Shown: positions 37,793 to 50,336 of the stretch, one piece after another
How the letters are laid out: each line of letters opens with the position of its first letter
How positions within the stretch are numbered: the stretch's first letter is position 1
NCBI RefSeq assembly: GCF_022201045.2
Contig: NC_068562.1
Span: 3,348,001 to 3,412,000 of the forward strand
Length of the DNA: 64,000 bases
Source of the DNA: Citrus sinensis
Lineage: Eukaryota > Streptophyta > Magnoliopsida > Sapindales > Rutaceae
Direction of reading: 5' to 3'
Translations under genes and position numbers: made by a program
The notes under the pieces: model-generated
What the model was told of the DNA's origin: nothing
What the model saw: only the letters and a program-made list of their open reading frames with translations
The model's database searches: none

Positions 37793-40700
37793 GAGATTTC
37801 AAAACGACATAGAAAAAAAGAAAGAAAAGTTTAGAAAGAGTACCGAAAGAAAGACCAGAAGAAACCCTAACAAATTCTAGAAGGGACCCTCTTCATTCAC
37901 TATTGCAACTTACCAAGTAGATGCTTGCACTTATATGTAAAATGAGATAGAGAGAGAGAGAAGGCAGCTAGCAAGTTTGCCGAGAGACATATAATAGGTG
38001 TATGGTTGTTTTGAATTGAACATGCGTGTCACAATATAATATGCCCATGATGTGATGTTTTGTCATGACATGGTAATGGCAGTCAATGATGACTAGTTTT
38101 GAAGATACAGTCTCAAAGCTTTTTTTTTACAGAATTCTGGTACTTTCATTTGGACTCAAGCGAAGTTACCAAGAAACACTCTTTTCCCCTCCACTAGAGT
38201 AAAGAAAATACTACTATCATATAGTAAACAAGTTCAACTCTCTTTTCAAGAACTAGAAACAAACAATCCCCTTCTGCTTCTTGTTTCTCAAATGGTGGAA
38301 AACTTATACTACGAAGATTCCAAGAAGTTGTCAAATACAAATGAAAACTTATTAATCTGTCAGTGTAAATTTAGTGTTCCCACACTGGATTTATTTTATT
38401 TTAAAACAAATAGAAATAATTCCCTATATATTTTAGACAATGTGGCTAGGGCTAGAAGCCATAATGATAAGATTCCATGCAGATTATAAGCATGCAAAAT
38501 CCAACAGCCAAAAATCGGATGGTACAATGAACTGGAGCTCCTTTTTTTTTTACTATTTTGGTGCAACAATGAATTACCTTTTCACCAGAATAGTAAAAAA
38601 GCAGTGATTAAATCAAAAGCATGTGTACGCAGCACGCTCGTTTTACAAACTTACCAACAATCAATACACATTTATATAAACGCTGTGACATAAAAGAGAT
38701 CATAATTTAAAAATATTTACAAGTGGGGTCAAACAAATTAAAGATGAGGATCATTAATGTAAGGACACAGTGCAGTGATTGAATAAATGAAATCAACTAG
38801 ATATATATAATATAGTTATTGTATGGATGGTAATGAAATGAGAGAGTGTAACGTAACGTAATTGATCTTTTGAAGGCAAGGGCAACGCAGATGCAGATTG
38901 AGGGAGGTGGCAACAGTTTCTATTGCTGGCGTGGAAAGCAACAGCAGTGACATTTAAAGGATGGGGGTATGGGGGTTTTAAAGAGGTAAATGCATGCTTT
39001 TAATGATTTTTGAGTCAAGATTAATAATAATAATAATTTAAAAAAAAATGGTGACAGAGAGGCACAGTGACAGAGTTGCCAGTGAGTGAGAGAAGAGGAA
39101 CAAGAACTGGAGGGTGGCATGCATAGGCTTTGCCCTGGGGTTTGACTCGCCTTTGACTTGTAAGTAAATGATCAGTGAATGAGCTGTCGATGCCGACGGA
39201 TCAAAGAGACCACGTGACCAGGGGTTCTATTAGTGTGTTCTCTTCCTTATCTTTTTTTTTTTCTTTTTAATCTTAAAAACAAAACAAAACGAACACACAC
39301 ACACACACAAAGCAGAATAATCATTATCTTTCACAATCACTGGTTTGGGGTATTAATAGTTAGTAGGGATATCAGGTTTCGGATACGTAAATTGTATGTT
39401 TAAGCTCGCAAGTCTTACATTTTTACGATGCTGAGTTTCCTAATCCTAGTCCTGGGGGGCTACAACCCTCGGTCACCATCGTAAAACTTGGTGTTTCTAG
39501 TTGTTTGAGTTTAAATCTTTCAATTTTAACCTAATGATTTTAGGCCCCCAATCCATAGGCTTTGGATGAAAATCCTACTTCTAAACAAGCACTAATCAAG
39601 GGCATTGAGGTGTGTTTTTTGGTCGATAGTACTGAGCGAGGAATGTCGAAACAAATTGTGATAATGAATGAGGAACTTATTAGCTTTCGGCTATGAGAAA
39701 TCACGTGGGGCACGTGAACAACTCTTTTATCTTTTTTAAGTGATCTGATAAAACCCTCAAAAAGATGTTCCTTTTTCCAATCATAAACAAGTTTATCCAA
39801 TTCTATTAAGAAACAAGTATGAAGAGAACTTTTAAGTCTTGGGCTATGAAGCACTATTTTTATGCTGAGATTTTTGGCATAATTGTGGCTATTGAAGCCT
39901 GAGGAAGCAACGTATAGAGGGTGGCAATACGTTTGGCTAGACAGTGACTTATTTAACTGTTGTGCAGTCTTGTCTTTACAATCCAAGTTTTGCTTTTCCA
40001 TGTGCAATTAATTGTAATAAATGGATTAATTTTTGTAATTTAATTATTTTTAAGAGTGCTCCTCCTATGCCTTTCAAGAAGAAAATTTTGTAACAAATAA
40101 CTTAGTTAAGTTAGAATTTATCTTTATCATGTATACATTTGGTGGGATTGTCCACCATTAACGATTATCTGTAAAAAAAAGTCATTTGAAAATGCTTTGA
40201 GACTATCCTGAGTATCGTTTTATAACATAATCTTTGATACATAATGTTTCTATATTTTTTTTTTCAACTTAATATACTTTCAGATGTATATAAAAATAAG
40301 AGAGAAAGTGTGTGTTAATTAGGGAGAAAAAGTGGTTGCGGGTTGCCACCTCCCTAGTGAAATAGGGCAAGGCTTTTCTTAAACAGGACTGAGGTTTTCA
40401 GATGGACGATGCTTGAGCATCTTTGAATGCACAGAGTTTTATCATTTCCAGTACGCTATCTTTTTTAGGAAATGATGGGTACTTTTAACTTTCACAGTTT
40501 TAACTTTCAGTCCACATGCAGCGAATAGAACAGTTGGTGGGAGAGCGATGCAACTCTTAATCTAATGCCCGTTATGTTTATTTAACGTGCAATGCTGGGG
40601 GTTGATATATACTTAAGTTTGTTTAACTTATCATAACTATCTAGATATAATTAATTAATTATATATATATATATATATAAATATAGAGTATTCCGTTGGC

Positions 40701-43700
40701 AAGGCTAAGGTCTGGAGACTTGAATCAACGAGATCTACTGTACATTTGGATTTGAAGTTTTTTGCGTGCAATCTCTCTACTTAATCATGATTAAATTGCA
40801 ATATATGTAATATATTAAAATTAATTAAAAAAAAAAGAAAGAAAGAAAGAAAGAAACACACGCACACGTGAGAGCGAGGGACAGAGAAGGACATCGGGTT
40901 TAACTTGGACCAAAAGGACATGGGTTGTCACTCACATGGTTAAAAGCCTTTGTCAAAGAGGTCGCGCAAATGGCGTATTGACACGTGTCGAATTCCGAGG
41001 AGAGGGTGTGCGTTCAAAGATCAAAACGAGGACCAGTCAAAAAACACATTGAATGAATGAGGACTTGACTGGGGGAGTGGGGCCGAAGCCAGAGTCCAGT
41101 GCGAATTGCGAAATGCTTTCTGGGTTTTGGTCTTTAGCGTGTACTCTCCATTTTCAGTCCCATCTCACATGGCCTCCCTCCCCCTCCGCCAACTCTCTCT
41201 TGTATTTTCCTCTCATAATAATGATAGTTTGAGAGTTTGAGAGTTTGCAATTGGCTATCGTCCTCCGGATCCATTATTTGGTAGTAGTACAATCTTTTAT
41301 AATTCTACGAGAGTTCTGGTAATTAGCTTAAAACTTACGGCATTAAACATTCAATCTTGACTGAATTATGTTTTTTTTTTTTTTTTTTTTTTTTTGTGTG
41401 TTGAGTAAGAAAGAAAGTCATACATACGTACGTACATAATAATATAACTTCTTCTTTTAAGCAGTGTGACTGGTAAATTGAATCCGCTCTTTTCCCATAT
41501 CCAAATGTTCAAAGTCTCAAACCTTTTTGTTTATATTATTTGTTCTTGTAGTTAGTAGTTAAACAGCCATCCACAATATATATAGTCTGAAAGTCGAACA
41601 AACTCATCATCTATCACTGGGCAAAAAATTATTTATACAAGCTCTTGAATAATCACAGAGGGTAACTAATAAAAAAAATGAATTAAAAAGCTTTCCTAGC
41701 GTGGGGTATGATTAGTACGGCGGCGTACCACGAGTGACTTTTATGTTACTTTTCTTCTTCCTCTTTCGGTAGAAGATAGAACCTACAAGGCAAGGAATTA
41801 GGACCTCGAACTACTTGCCAATTTGGTTTGTTTTCCTAAAACCCCAACCGTGTAAATTAGACATTAATGGCGATTCCATTTCCGGGCTTAACATTTTAAT
41901 TCAATGCGCTGTATAAGCAGGCTCAACGTCCTGGGCTTGGTCTAGGTCCACTCACAAATGCTTAAATTGGGATCGTTACCATTTAATAAATGTGATCTCT
42001 TAATCATGATAAGACATACGTTAATTTAACAATTAACAATTAAATACACAATACATATGAGTAATGTATAAAATTATTTTGAAATTCAGAATCGACAATA
42101 TTATATGTATTTTACATTTTTCAATTTAGATCTAAGATCTTATTCTGTTAATTTTCGGTCGAATTTATAAAGTGAATTAATTAGGAAAAATTTCATTCTC
42201 AGACCCCACCAACCTACTCATTAATTTACATTAAAGCTTATACACTAAGAATTATCTTATAAAAACTTAAAATCAATGCATCTAAAGTCCATTCCAGTAA
42301 AATTCAAATGTTCAAATTTAAACACAAACAAATAGAAGTAATCAAAATCTATATATTTAATTCACCTGGCTAGCTTTGGGTTGCTTCACCTAAAGTTTGG
42401 TCAAACATTGAGCTTTGAAGCAACCTCTTATCTTCTTTTTCAATTACAAGCTTCCTTATTACCAGTTCCCATCACATTGATGGGAATGTATCCTTCATCA
42501 TAAGATCTTAGATCTTAAAGCAACTTGCTTCAAGAGAGGGAATGTATCCTTCATCTCACCATGACAATGCAAAATATGCACAAAGGGACTGTTACTTGGT
42601 TTCACTTTGCTTTTCATGCTTTGTATTCGTGCCTCTATCGGTGAAGACTGAGAGGGCAATGAGAATTGGAGGAGGCACCTTGTGCGGATTGCTTGGTTCA
42701 ATTCTTCTTCAAGCGTCGGTCTTTGGAGTGAAGTATTGATTTTTTTTTTTTCAAATTTTGAAAAAAACAAAAAAGTACACAAATGGATTTAAAGGACTTT
42801 GTAAAACGCAAAAGTAATTTGTCAAGACCTAGAGTTGAATTTAGAATAAAAGATTTAGAAGATTTCCTTTGTTTCTTGGTAGCAGCTAGCAAGAACACAA
42901 ATGAATTATGAGTGAGTTACGTTCCGACATAGATGGACTTGATAGGGACGTGCTTCGCGGCTTTGTTTATTTTGCAAATTTATTCTGCAAGTTGGATTTA
43001 TTTTCCATCTAAATGGTAATTATAAGTGCATCTAATTGAACTGATTTCTCCTAATGTTTGAACAAACTAACTTATTTAAACTTCTAATTCATAGTTAGTG
43101 GTTTTAAAATCTACTGGACAGTATTAAATGCATCGAAACATTCTTTGGGAGAGTTGATCTGCCCATCTCGTTATCAGAATTCAGAAATAATCTTCTGTTC
43201 TTGATATCACAATTGACGATAGTTGATTTCATTCGGTTGACGCCAAAAATTTTCATATCTGCACAGACAGTCCGGCAACTAGCCGGTTAATGGGCCTGAT
43301 GCGGGGACCAAGGATTATTGACTCTTCCGAGAAGCCTACTTGATTGTTGACTCCACCAAAAAAAAATTATTTATGTGAGCCTCAAGGATAAATCCATCCA
43401 TCTGATTTTTGAAATTTTTTACATAGAAGCATAGTACGTTTTCAGCATTTTCATATTGATAATACATATTTATTCATGGGATTGAGAAATGAGAATGGAG
43501 AATAAAATCATTGATAGTGTTTATTTGTTAAAAACATGAAGGAGCCAAAATAAATTGGATCGGGCTTCACAAATTTGAGAATAATGAATTTAAATCTCAT
43601 TTTTATGGAGAATGCGGGAATGAGAATGAGGAATGAATTAATGTTTAAATACTTAATGAAAATTAAATTAATTTTACTCATTTAATAGTAATAAAAACAA

Positions 43701-45152
43701 CGACAACAATAATAATTAAAATGATTAGCACTACTATATTATAATAATTAGTAATAATAATAATGATTTTTTTATAATAATTGTAATAATAACAGCTATT
43801 ATAATAAATAATCACAATAATAAACTAAAGTTATCTTAGCGACTTACAATAATTCATTTTGATTATAGTATAAAGTAACACAACAATAGCTTATATATAT
43901 AAAAAAAAAAAATTCAATGGCAATACAATTATTTCGATTTCAATTTGTACAAATAAAGTAAACAATTTATTATGATTCCATTCTTCATCAAGAATTCGGT
44001 CCATTTTGATTCCATATCATTACAATTATTGATTAGTAAATGCACCAACCATCTAGGATTTATAATGAATGGAAAAAGGATTCATAAATCCGTTTATGAA
44101 AGTTTGCACTCTGTACACAAACAAAGCGCTACAATTCAGAATTTGACATTCTTAAAAACATGAATTAGACAGCGAGCTGATTTGATCAAAACTTGGATTC
44201 TAGTTTTTCATGCACCTTAGGTTGGGCTTGAATCATGTGTTGACCCTTTGACACCCCTTAAAAATTATTATAAAACCCTTCATATTTGCATTTACAATTT
44301 TAACCTCAACGTGAACAATAACTGAAAATGCCCATAGAAAAGAGTGAGACAAATTCGTACAATAAATAAACAGAACAAATTGAAGATGCAGAGAAACCAA
44401 GACAAAAAGATTTGAGTGTGGATTCTATAATAATCACAAAATGGAGGCAAACGGGAGCCATAGCATAGTTGTACATTATTTTCAAACATTTTTTCCCCCC
44501 AAAATCTTCTTCTATCAACAATAGTAACTATTTCTAGTACCCACAATAAGTTGAAAAAACAAGAGGCAAACGTCAAAAAATTTGGTGTATGGTTTAATCT
44601 AGAATTTATGAGCAACAACACCACCATTGTAGGGATTAGTTTTTTAGCAGCAATAAACAGAAGTCGAGAAGCAACACCCGGGGGTTTGAGATATCAGTGT
44701 TAAAAATTCTAGTGGAGTGTATGAAGGAATGGGGTTTGATAAGGATTTGGGAGGGATGGCAAACGTCAACTCATTAAACCAACAGGAAGTTCCTGCCAAA
44801 CTTCTAGTGAATGGAACAAAATTTCAGCATTTATTTCCTCATGGCATGCTAAACTTCTGGTACAATTTCTAATATCACATACATTATCAAGATTGAATAT
44901 GTTTCTCAAAAAAACAAGCAGAAGAGTTTTATTCCACTGCACTCTTAAGCATGCTATTAGACTCATCCATATAGACCATGCAGTCTACCGTTGAAGCTGA
45001 AGCCGAAAAGTCCAAAAGGATACATTTATAAAATTTAGATGAAAGTCTTGACATGAAATTTCAACAGCATTAAAGCTACTCATACAGTATCTGTATCAAA
45101 AGCAGGATCAACACCTCTAATGTTCTTTTGATATTGTAGAAGACGAGCAATA
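37793..45152. other. Long gene-poor stretch
   Basis: 7.4 kb without a supportable gene. It includes the upstream region of the small minus-strand gene (37793-38200). Simple repeats include (CA)n at 39293-39309, (TA)n at 40656-40678, (AAAG)n at 40830-40856 and a T run at 41371-41395. An 18-bp direct repeat GGGAATGTATCCTTCATC occurs at 42482-42499 and 42538-42555. A 155-codon minus frame at 39540-40007 has no recognisable domain. The last few hundred bases are probably the 3' UTR of the helicase-lobe gene. Low-copy relics may have been missed. Confidence 0.45.
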
Positions 45153-48100
45153 TCACAAAATTTCAGAAATCTGCAACATGGGCAATATCTTAAGCAAGTC
45201 ACACTTCTTAGAGACATCATATATGTGACTGAAAAAGGATTCAAAAAATAGAGGTTCTGAAAACCATCCATAAAAGGACTTCCAATGGAGAAAGGAGGTA
45301 TGATAAAATGATTTTTGTGTATTCACAGCTGTATTCATTATAGTAAGGGTAAACTTCAATTCACCCCGTAGTTAGAATAATAAATTTCAATTTACCACCT
45401 AAAAGTATGAAACCTCAATTTACTCCCCAAATGTTGTTATTTTTACCAGTTGACTTAGTAAAGCACGAGAATGTGCTTGACCTAACTGAACATGCAAACT
45501 AACATTTTCATCTGGTTAGAAAGGGTAATTTTTTCTTTACTCTCCTGAGGTTGGCATATTTTCAATTAGATGACAAAGATGATTTTATTAATGGAAGCCC
45601 CTTATGAAAGATAAATCATTAATTAATTAGTTTACTTTTTTCCAACCAAAATATGATTTGATCCTTGAAATTAAGAAGAATAGGTAAAAAGCAATCAAAT
45701 TAAATATTGGCAATGAAAAGTGAGTTAGTACTTAGTAGGCCTAAAAGAAATAAGAAATATTTTCATTCTTGACTAGAGCATTTTAGTTAAAATAAATTAC
45801 AAATCATGCCATCCATCAAAATTAACCTAACTTTTTTTAAAAATTTTTCCTTCATTTTTTTTATTCGTGTCCTTCATTGTTTATTCTTCAATCTTCTTCT
45901 TCATCTTCGTTCTTACTCTTCTTTCTTCTTCTTGCTTCTTCCTTACTTTTGGTTCACAGTTACAGTAGGTAATATGCATCAATGGCGGCAACCAGTGGCG
46001 GCAGCGGCATCTCACCATGAAATGTCAAACCCTAATCCCTAAACATAATTCACCTAAAATTATCAAACCCTAGAGTGGTAGTGAGGTTTGGGCTATTGGA
46101 GTGCGGGTGGTGCAAGATTTGAGGCTGCTGCGCGTGACGGCATGATGAAGTGGCTGCTGCATGTGGTGAAGAGTTGTTTGGGTGGTTGTTTGTGAGTTGC
46201 GTTGAATTTGTTTGGTCCATTGTTTGTGAGATGATTTTTTGTTTATTTTCTTGTTAGATGAAACAAATTGAGGATGACTACTCTTGTATTGTTTATTGTA
46301 GACGAGATGAAAAAAATTGAAAATGTTTTTTTTTTTTCTGTATTTTTATTTTTATTAACATTAAATTTATTATAAATTTTTATTTTACTTATTTTTAATA
46401 ATAATTCCCATTTATTAAAATTTTCCTTTTTTTTTCCTCTTAAAGAATCTAAACCATAATCTAACACCATTAAAAACCTATTTGAACACATTTTTCTTAT
46501 TTTTAAAAGAAGAAAAATATTTATTTTTATTTTTTTTACCCTTCTGCAGTTAAAAAGTTAACTAATTAAAACAAAAAACAAAAGTTAGAAATTTAAGTGC
46601 AAATGTGAATGTTATTTAATCGTTTAAGTGTGTTGAAATTTGATAAAACATTTAGGTGTGGTGGAAATTAACCTATATAAAAAGATAGAGCCTTGACTTC
46701 CTATCAGCTAGGTGACTGTTAAGAAAATGTACAAATACAATTTTACTCTTTTGGCTATTAAAACTAATGAGGGGTGGGCAAATTCGGGTTCGGATCAATC
46801 CAGAATTCAGCTTAATCGGGTTGGAAAAAGGTCATCCGAACTCAATCCGGACCTATAATCTGATCCAATCCAATCCAACCATAATCGGATTGGATCAGAT
46901 AAAAAATCCGGATTAAGTTCCGATGGAAACAAAGCAAAGCAAATCAACCCATTTCTCCCATAAACAAGAAACAAGAAGCAAATATACCATGAAGCAAGCT
47001 GTTGTACGAGGTGGAGCAAGCTGGCAGCTGCAGCAGTGGTCGAGGGGTCTGATGGAGCAAGCTGCAGCAGTGGTCAAGGTGCACAGATCGGCGCATCACG
47101 GACTTGCGATGGATTGGCTTCGCACGGTTGCATCGGTGAGTCAGTGACTGCTGCTGTGTGAGCTGTCTGGTGAGTCTGCTGTGCTGTGTGTGCTGTCACG
47201 CTGTTGGCGATCTCTGTGTGAGTGTGTTTGATGAGTGTTGTGTGTGTGAGTGAGTCTTACAATTAGGTTTAGTCTTTTACTTTTTAGATTTTCGTTTTTT
47301 TTTTTGGTCAACCCAAGCTGATAGGAATCTAATCCGAACCTGAAAATTTTTTTTCGATCCAGGTGGATCACATTGGGTAATTTGCCCACCCCAAAAACCA
47401 ATGGAGAAATAACGACATTTGGTGGGGAAATTGAGATTTTCATATTTTGGGGTAAAGTGAAGTTTTTCATTCTAACTAGGGGTTGAATTGAAGCTTACCC
47501 TTGAAATAATTAAAAATAAAGAGAAAAAGAAAAAGAAAATGTAAATGTCCCGTTGCTTTGTCAAAAGTAATATGCATTTCACTCTATTGTTTTTTGTAAA
47601 ACAGTAGAAGAATTTCCCCTTGCTTTGTCAAAAGCAATATGCATTTCACTCTATGTTTTCCAATCTAATGATAATAAAGCATGAAGTGACAACAAACTTA
47701 CATTTATGGGCACCTCAGCTACAATAAGGCCAAGGCTTTCTTCCATACTTCTGAGGGTTACTACTTCACCTCCAACAACTATATTGATCACACTACCATC
47801 TGTACTTGGTAAAGTGTTGTTATTGTAGAATGCAAAAAGCATTATAAAACTAACAAAATAATGTCACTGAAGGAAGTACCTGCTGCCAAACAAGTTGTCA
47901 TGCGCCTTATATATGTTTCCTGCAAGCAAGGGGGGGGGGGGGGGGGAGAAAACAATGTCAAACCCAAACCAGTTTAACTGAGGTAAAGATAGGAACATAT
48001 TTCACATAACGACTGAAAAACAAACTGCAGGTAGAACAAAAGAACACAAGCCGTTGTATCACAGAATGAGGCATGGAAGAAGAGTAGGATTATACCTTCT

Positions 48101-49111
48101 TTGTTGGCAATTCATAGTTTATCAGAACACGAGCAGATATAGCAGATTCTCCAGAAGAAAGAAGTGGAAGGCAAGCATCTGTCACAACAATCATATGAGA
48201 CTTATGCTCATCTTTTCCAGTTTCACTTTCATCTCCACTCTGTTCAGTGACTTTTTGGCTCCATTTCATTGCTGTATGCCGAAATTCCTCCAAAATCAGC
48301 GTTCGCTCCGTTTCGGCCAGGTCACTGTGCTGGTATATTGAAACACTATGCAAACTATTTTATCAAGCATTCACTGTACTAGAAAAACTAATAAACATAG
48401 AAAATTCCAATTTGCAACGTCTCTTAACGGGAGTCGACATTCTTACAGTGTCTCAGAAGCAGCCACCTTTTAAAATGAAATTCAAATACAAAGCCCAAAA
48501 ATCTTAAACCAGAAAAAATTCAGGAAAATACAGCAATAGACATGCCAAAAAATTCTGCTCTGAGAATTATCAAAATTATAACAGTTTTGATGTGCAAACA
48601 CGTAGGAAGCCAGACACCATAAAATAAAAAATAAAATAACTGAAGCATATTGGAATTCTTTGCATATAACAAATTTAAGGAAATTCATTAGTACTGTAGT
48701 TACCAGAGATGAGAATGAAATGTCAGCGAGGTTAGAGACGGCAGAGCAAACGGCGTCAAGCTCGTCCCTTGAGCTGCAGCAGACTATCATTGGCAAGCCC
48801 GGCCGCCGCCCAGCCACGACTAAATGTAATAGTTCCACCAACGTTTCCTGCCATAAATTTTATTATTTTCACCATTCAATTGTCATTAAATTAAAATATT
48901 TCCAATTAAATTGATTGAGTCCTCCGTATAGACCATTTTGAACTGGAGTCTGTCGACGGCGACATAGAAGTGACGTGGTTGACTGCCAAGACAACAAATT
49001 AGGATTTTGTCTTTTACTTCTTTTTTTTTTTTAAAGCTATCATAAAAAATATATAAAAAAATTGAAGATAATAGTAGTAGCCATCACCTGAAATGTGAAG
49101 GAGACTGACAT
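45153..49111 (-). CDS. Orphan DEAD-box helicase C-terminal-lobe protein
   Basis: Six exons, 49111-49088, 48847-48704, 48329-48096, 47919-47880, 47799-47702 and 45170-45153, with GT-AG introns and agreeing phases encode 185 residues. The sequence tracks the second RecA lobe of eIF4A/DDX19-type helicases. PMIVCCSSRDELDAVCSAV fits the strand around motif IV. HSDLAETERTLILEEFR fits the HGDMSQKER..EFR region. MIVVTDACLPLL and ARVLINYELPTKKETYIRRM fit motif V and the VINYDLP..YIHR stretch. DGSVINIVVGGEVVTLRSME fits the late strand, and PINISEIL the end. There is no DEAD lobe, Walker A or Walker B, and the HRxGRxxR motif VI is lost (RRMTTCLAADG). It is therefore unlikely to be an ATPase alone. The last intron is 2531 bp and full of transposon DNA. 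The first exon is only 24 bases. Confidence 0.85.
45345..47502. mobile_element. 2.2-kb inverted-repeat transposon in the last intron
   Basis: The left arm starts AAGGGTAAACTTCAATTCAC at 45345. The reverse complement of the right end at 47502 reads AAGGGTAAGCTTCAATTCAA. The arms match at roughly 80-85% by eye for about 95 bases, to CTCAATTTACTCCCCAAATG against CTCAATTTCCCCACCAAATG. No transposase frame is visible. The interior includes a patch with CAATGGCGGCAACC and CAAACCCTA motifs (about 45975-46150) that may be captured host sequence. It makes up about 85% of intron 5 of the helicase-lobe gene. The superfamily is undetermined; no clean target duplication was found. Confidence 0.7.
46771..47392. 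mobile_element. hAT-like element nested in the 2.2-kb transposon
   Basis: Both ends read GGGGTGGGCAAATT (46771-46784, and reverse complemented at 47379-47392), a perfect 14-bp inverted repeat. G-rich termini of the form GGGGTGGGCAAA are common in plant hAT-type non-autonomous elements. The interior (622 bp) has ATCCGGAC/CCAATCCAATCC repeats and a less AT-rich block at 46980-47250, with no transposase. A clean 8-bp target duplication was not seen. Confidence 0.6.
47931..47947. repeat. Poly-G tract in an intron
   Basis: A 17-base G run lies 12 bases before exon 4 of the helicase-lobe gene as read on the minus strand (where it is poly-C), next to the polypyrimidine tract. Run length may be unreliable in sequencing. 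Confidence 0.85.
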
Positions 49112-50336
49112 GGAGGACAGGGAGATTCGACTCCATCGATCGCCATGATACGCGACTATCAGTGACTCTACTTTCACACCCCGTTTCTGTAGACGGAGCA
49201 GTTTTGGTCGAATGTTATGTCACGCGACGCCGTTTTGTTTTTCGCCTGTGCGTACTGCACTATAATATAATACGCCCTACCATAATGAAATACAGCTAAT
49301 AAAATACATGTATACAATACAATACTATACGCCAAACTTACAAAATTTTATGAAGACTAACATCATAAGATTGGATGATTTTGTTTTTGTCCTCAAAATT
49401 TCTTATGCGATCACAAAATAGCAACAAATAAGAGTAACAATTTGTATTATCCATTAGAGTATAGAGAGGTATCAAAAGAGGGATACACAGTATATAATGC
49501 TAATTTAATCTCGATTATACATATTTTTTACTTATCTTTAAACAAAACCTTATTTATTTATTTATTTATTTATTTTTGGTTGGTTTTATTGTAGGTATTG
49601 TAGGATTGACTATTGGGCTTCCCAAACATACGAAATGGGTAAAAGAATAACATACAAATACGAAGTGGGGACGTCCGGTACACTCGACAAACGCAAGTGG
49701 TAAGCACAAGGAGAAGGAGCTGGACTCGAGTCGGCGTATGTTAATCAGAAAAAAGAGAAAAGCATTAATAATCTGGGACACAAGTGCAAATATACAAAAC
49801 TAAAGGACCTCAAACAAGAAGACAACAAAATACGAACCATCCCTCATTTTCCTCCCTTGCTCCGCAGCTCATTTTCTCCCCTTCTCTCTTTCCCCTCTCC
49901 GGTAACAGTTCTCGGTGTCTCATCTTTTTAATAGCGCTAGTCGTTCATCGCGACGCACGTTAACTTGCTGATCTCCATCTTACGCTCCCGGAGGTACGCC
50001 TCTTGAACTACGCGTTGCCTTTTCACCATTTCATTCTTTTTGGTCAACCACTCCTGAAAGTTATTCCTATCGAAACCCTAATTAGATTAATAACGCACTT
50101 TAATCCAATCCTTGTAATCTCAGTAACAAAATTTTTGATTGATTATAGATTATTTATTCTGTTGTATTGTGCTTGATCAGGGTTAAAGAGAGAATCTAGG
50201 GTTTGGTGTTTAATCTGGTCTGTGTGGAAGAAAGAAGGGATATTTTTCAGGGTTAGGGTTAATTATTTTTTAATTTTGATGCTTTGGCGGGGATCCGAAG
50301 CCGCCAAACGCTTTGTACATTGGGTCTTATTGTGAG
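49112..50336. promoter_or_regulatory. Shared upstream region of two divergent genes
   Basis: About 1.2 kb separates the ATG of the helicase-lobe gene (minus) from that of the PRRC2-like gene (plus). A pyrimidine-rich stretch at 49850-49925 probably marks the plus-strand start. A good 5' UTR intron can be read for that gene: donor GAG/GTACGCC at 49993/49994 and acceptor TTGATCAG/GGTT at 50180/50181. A (TTTA)n tract lies at 49551-49575. No sharp TATA box was seen for either gene. Confidence 0.5.

Noticed and set aside
38920..39120. Ser- and Cys-rich short frame on the minus strand
   Set aside because: Low-complexity composition from CT-rich DNA; no signal peptide with a plausible mature part and no family match.
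42482..42555. 18-bp direct repeat as a target-site duplication
   Set aside because: Only 38 bp separate the copies, with no poly(A), inverted ends or coding remnant; more likely slippage or local duplication.
44292..44627. Frame of 111 codons on the minus strand
   Set aside because: Phe/Leu-rich translation of a T-rich strand, with no domain, conserved motif or splice partner.
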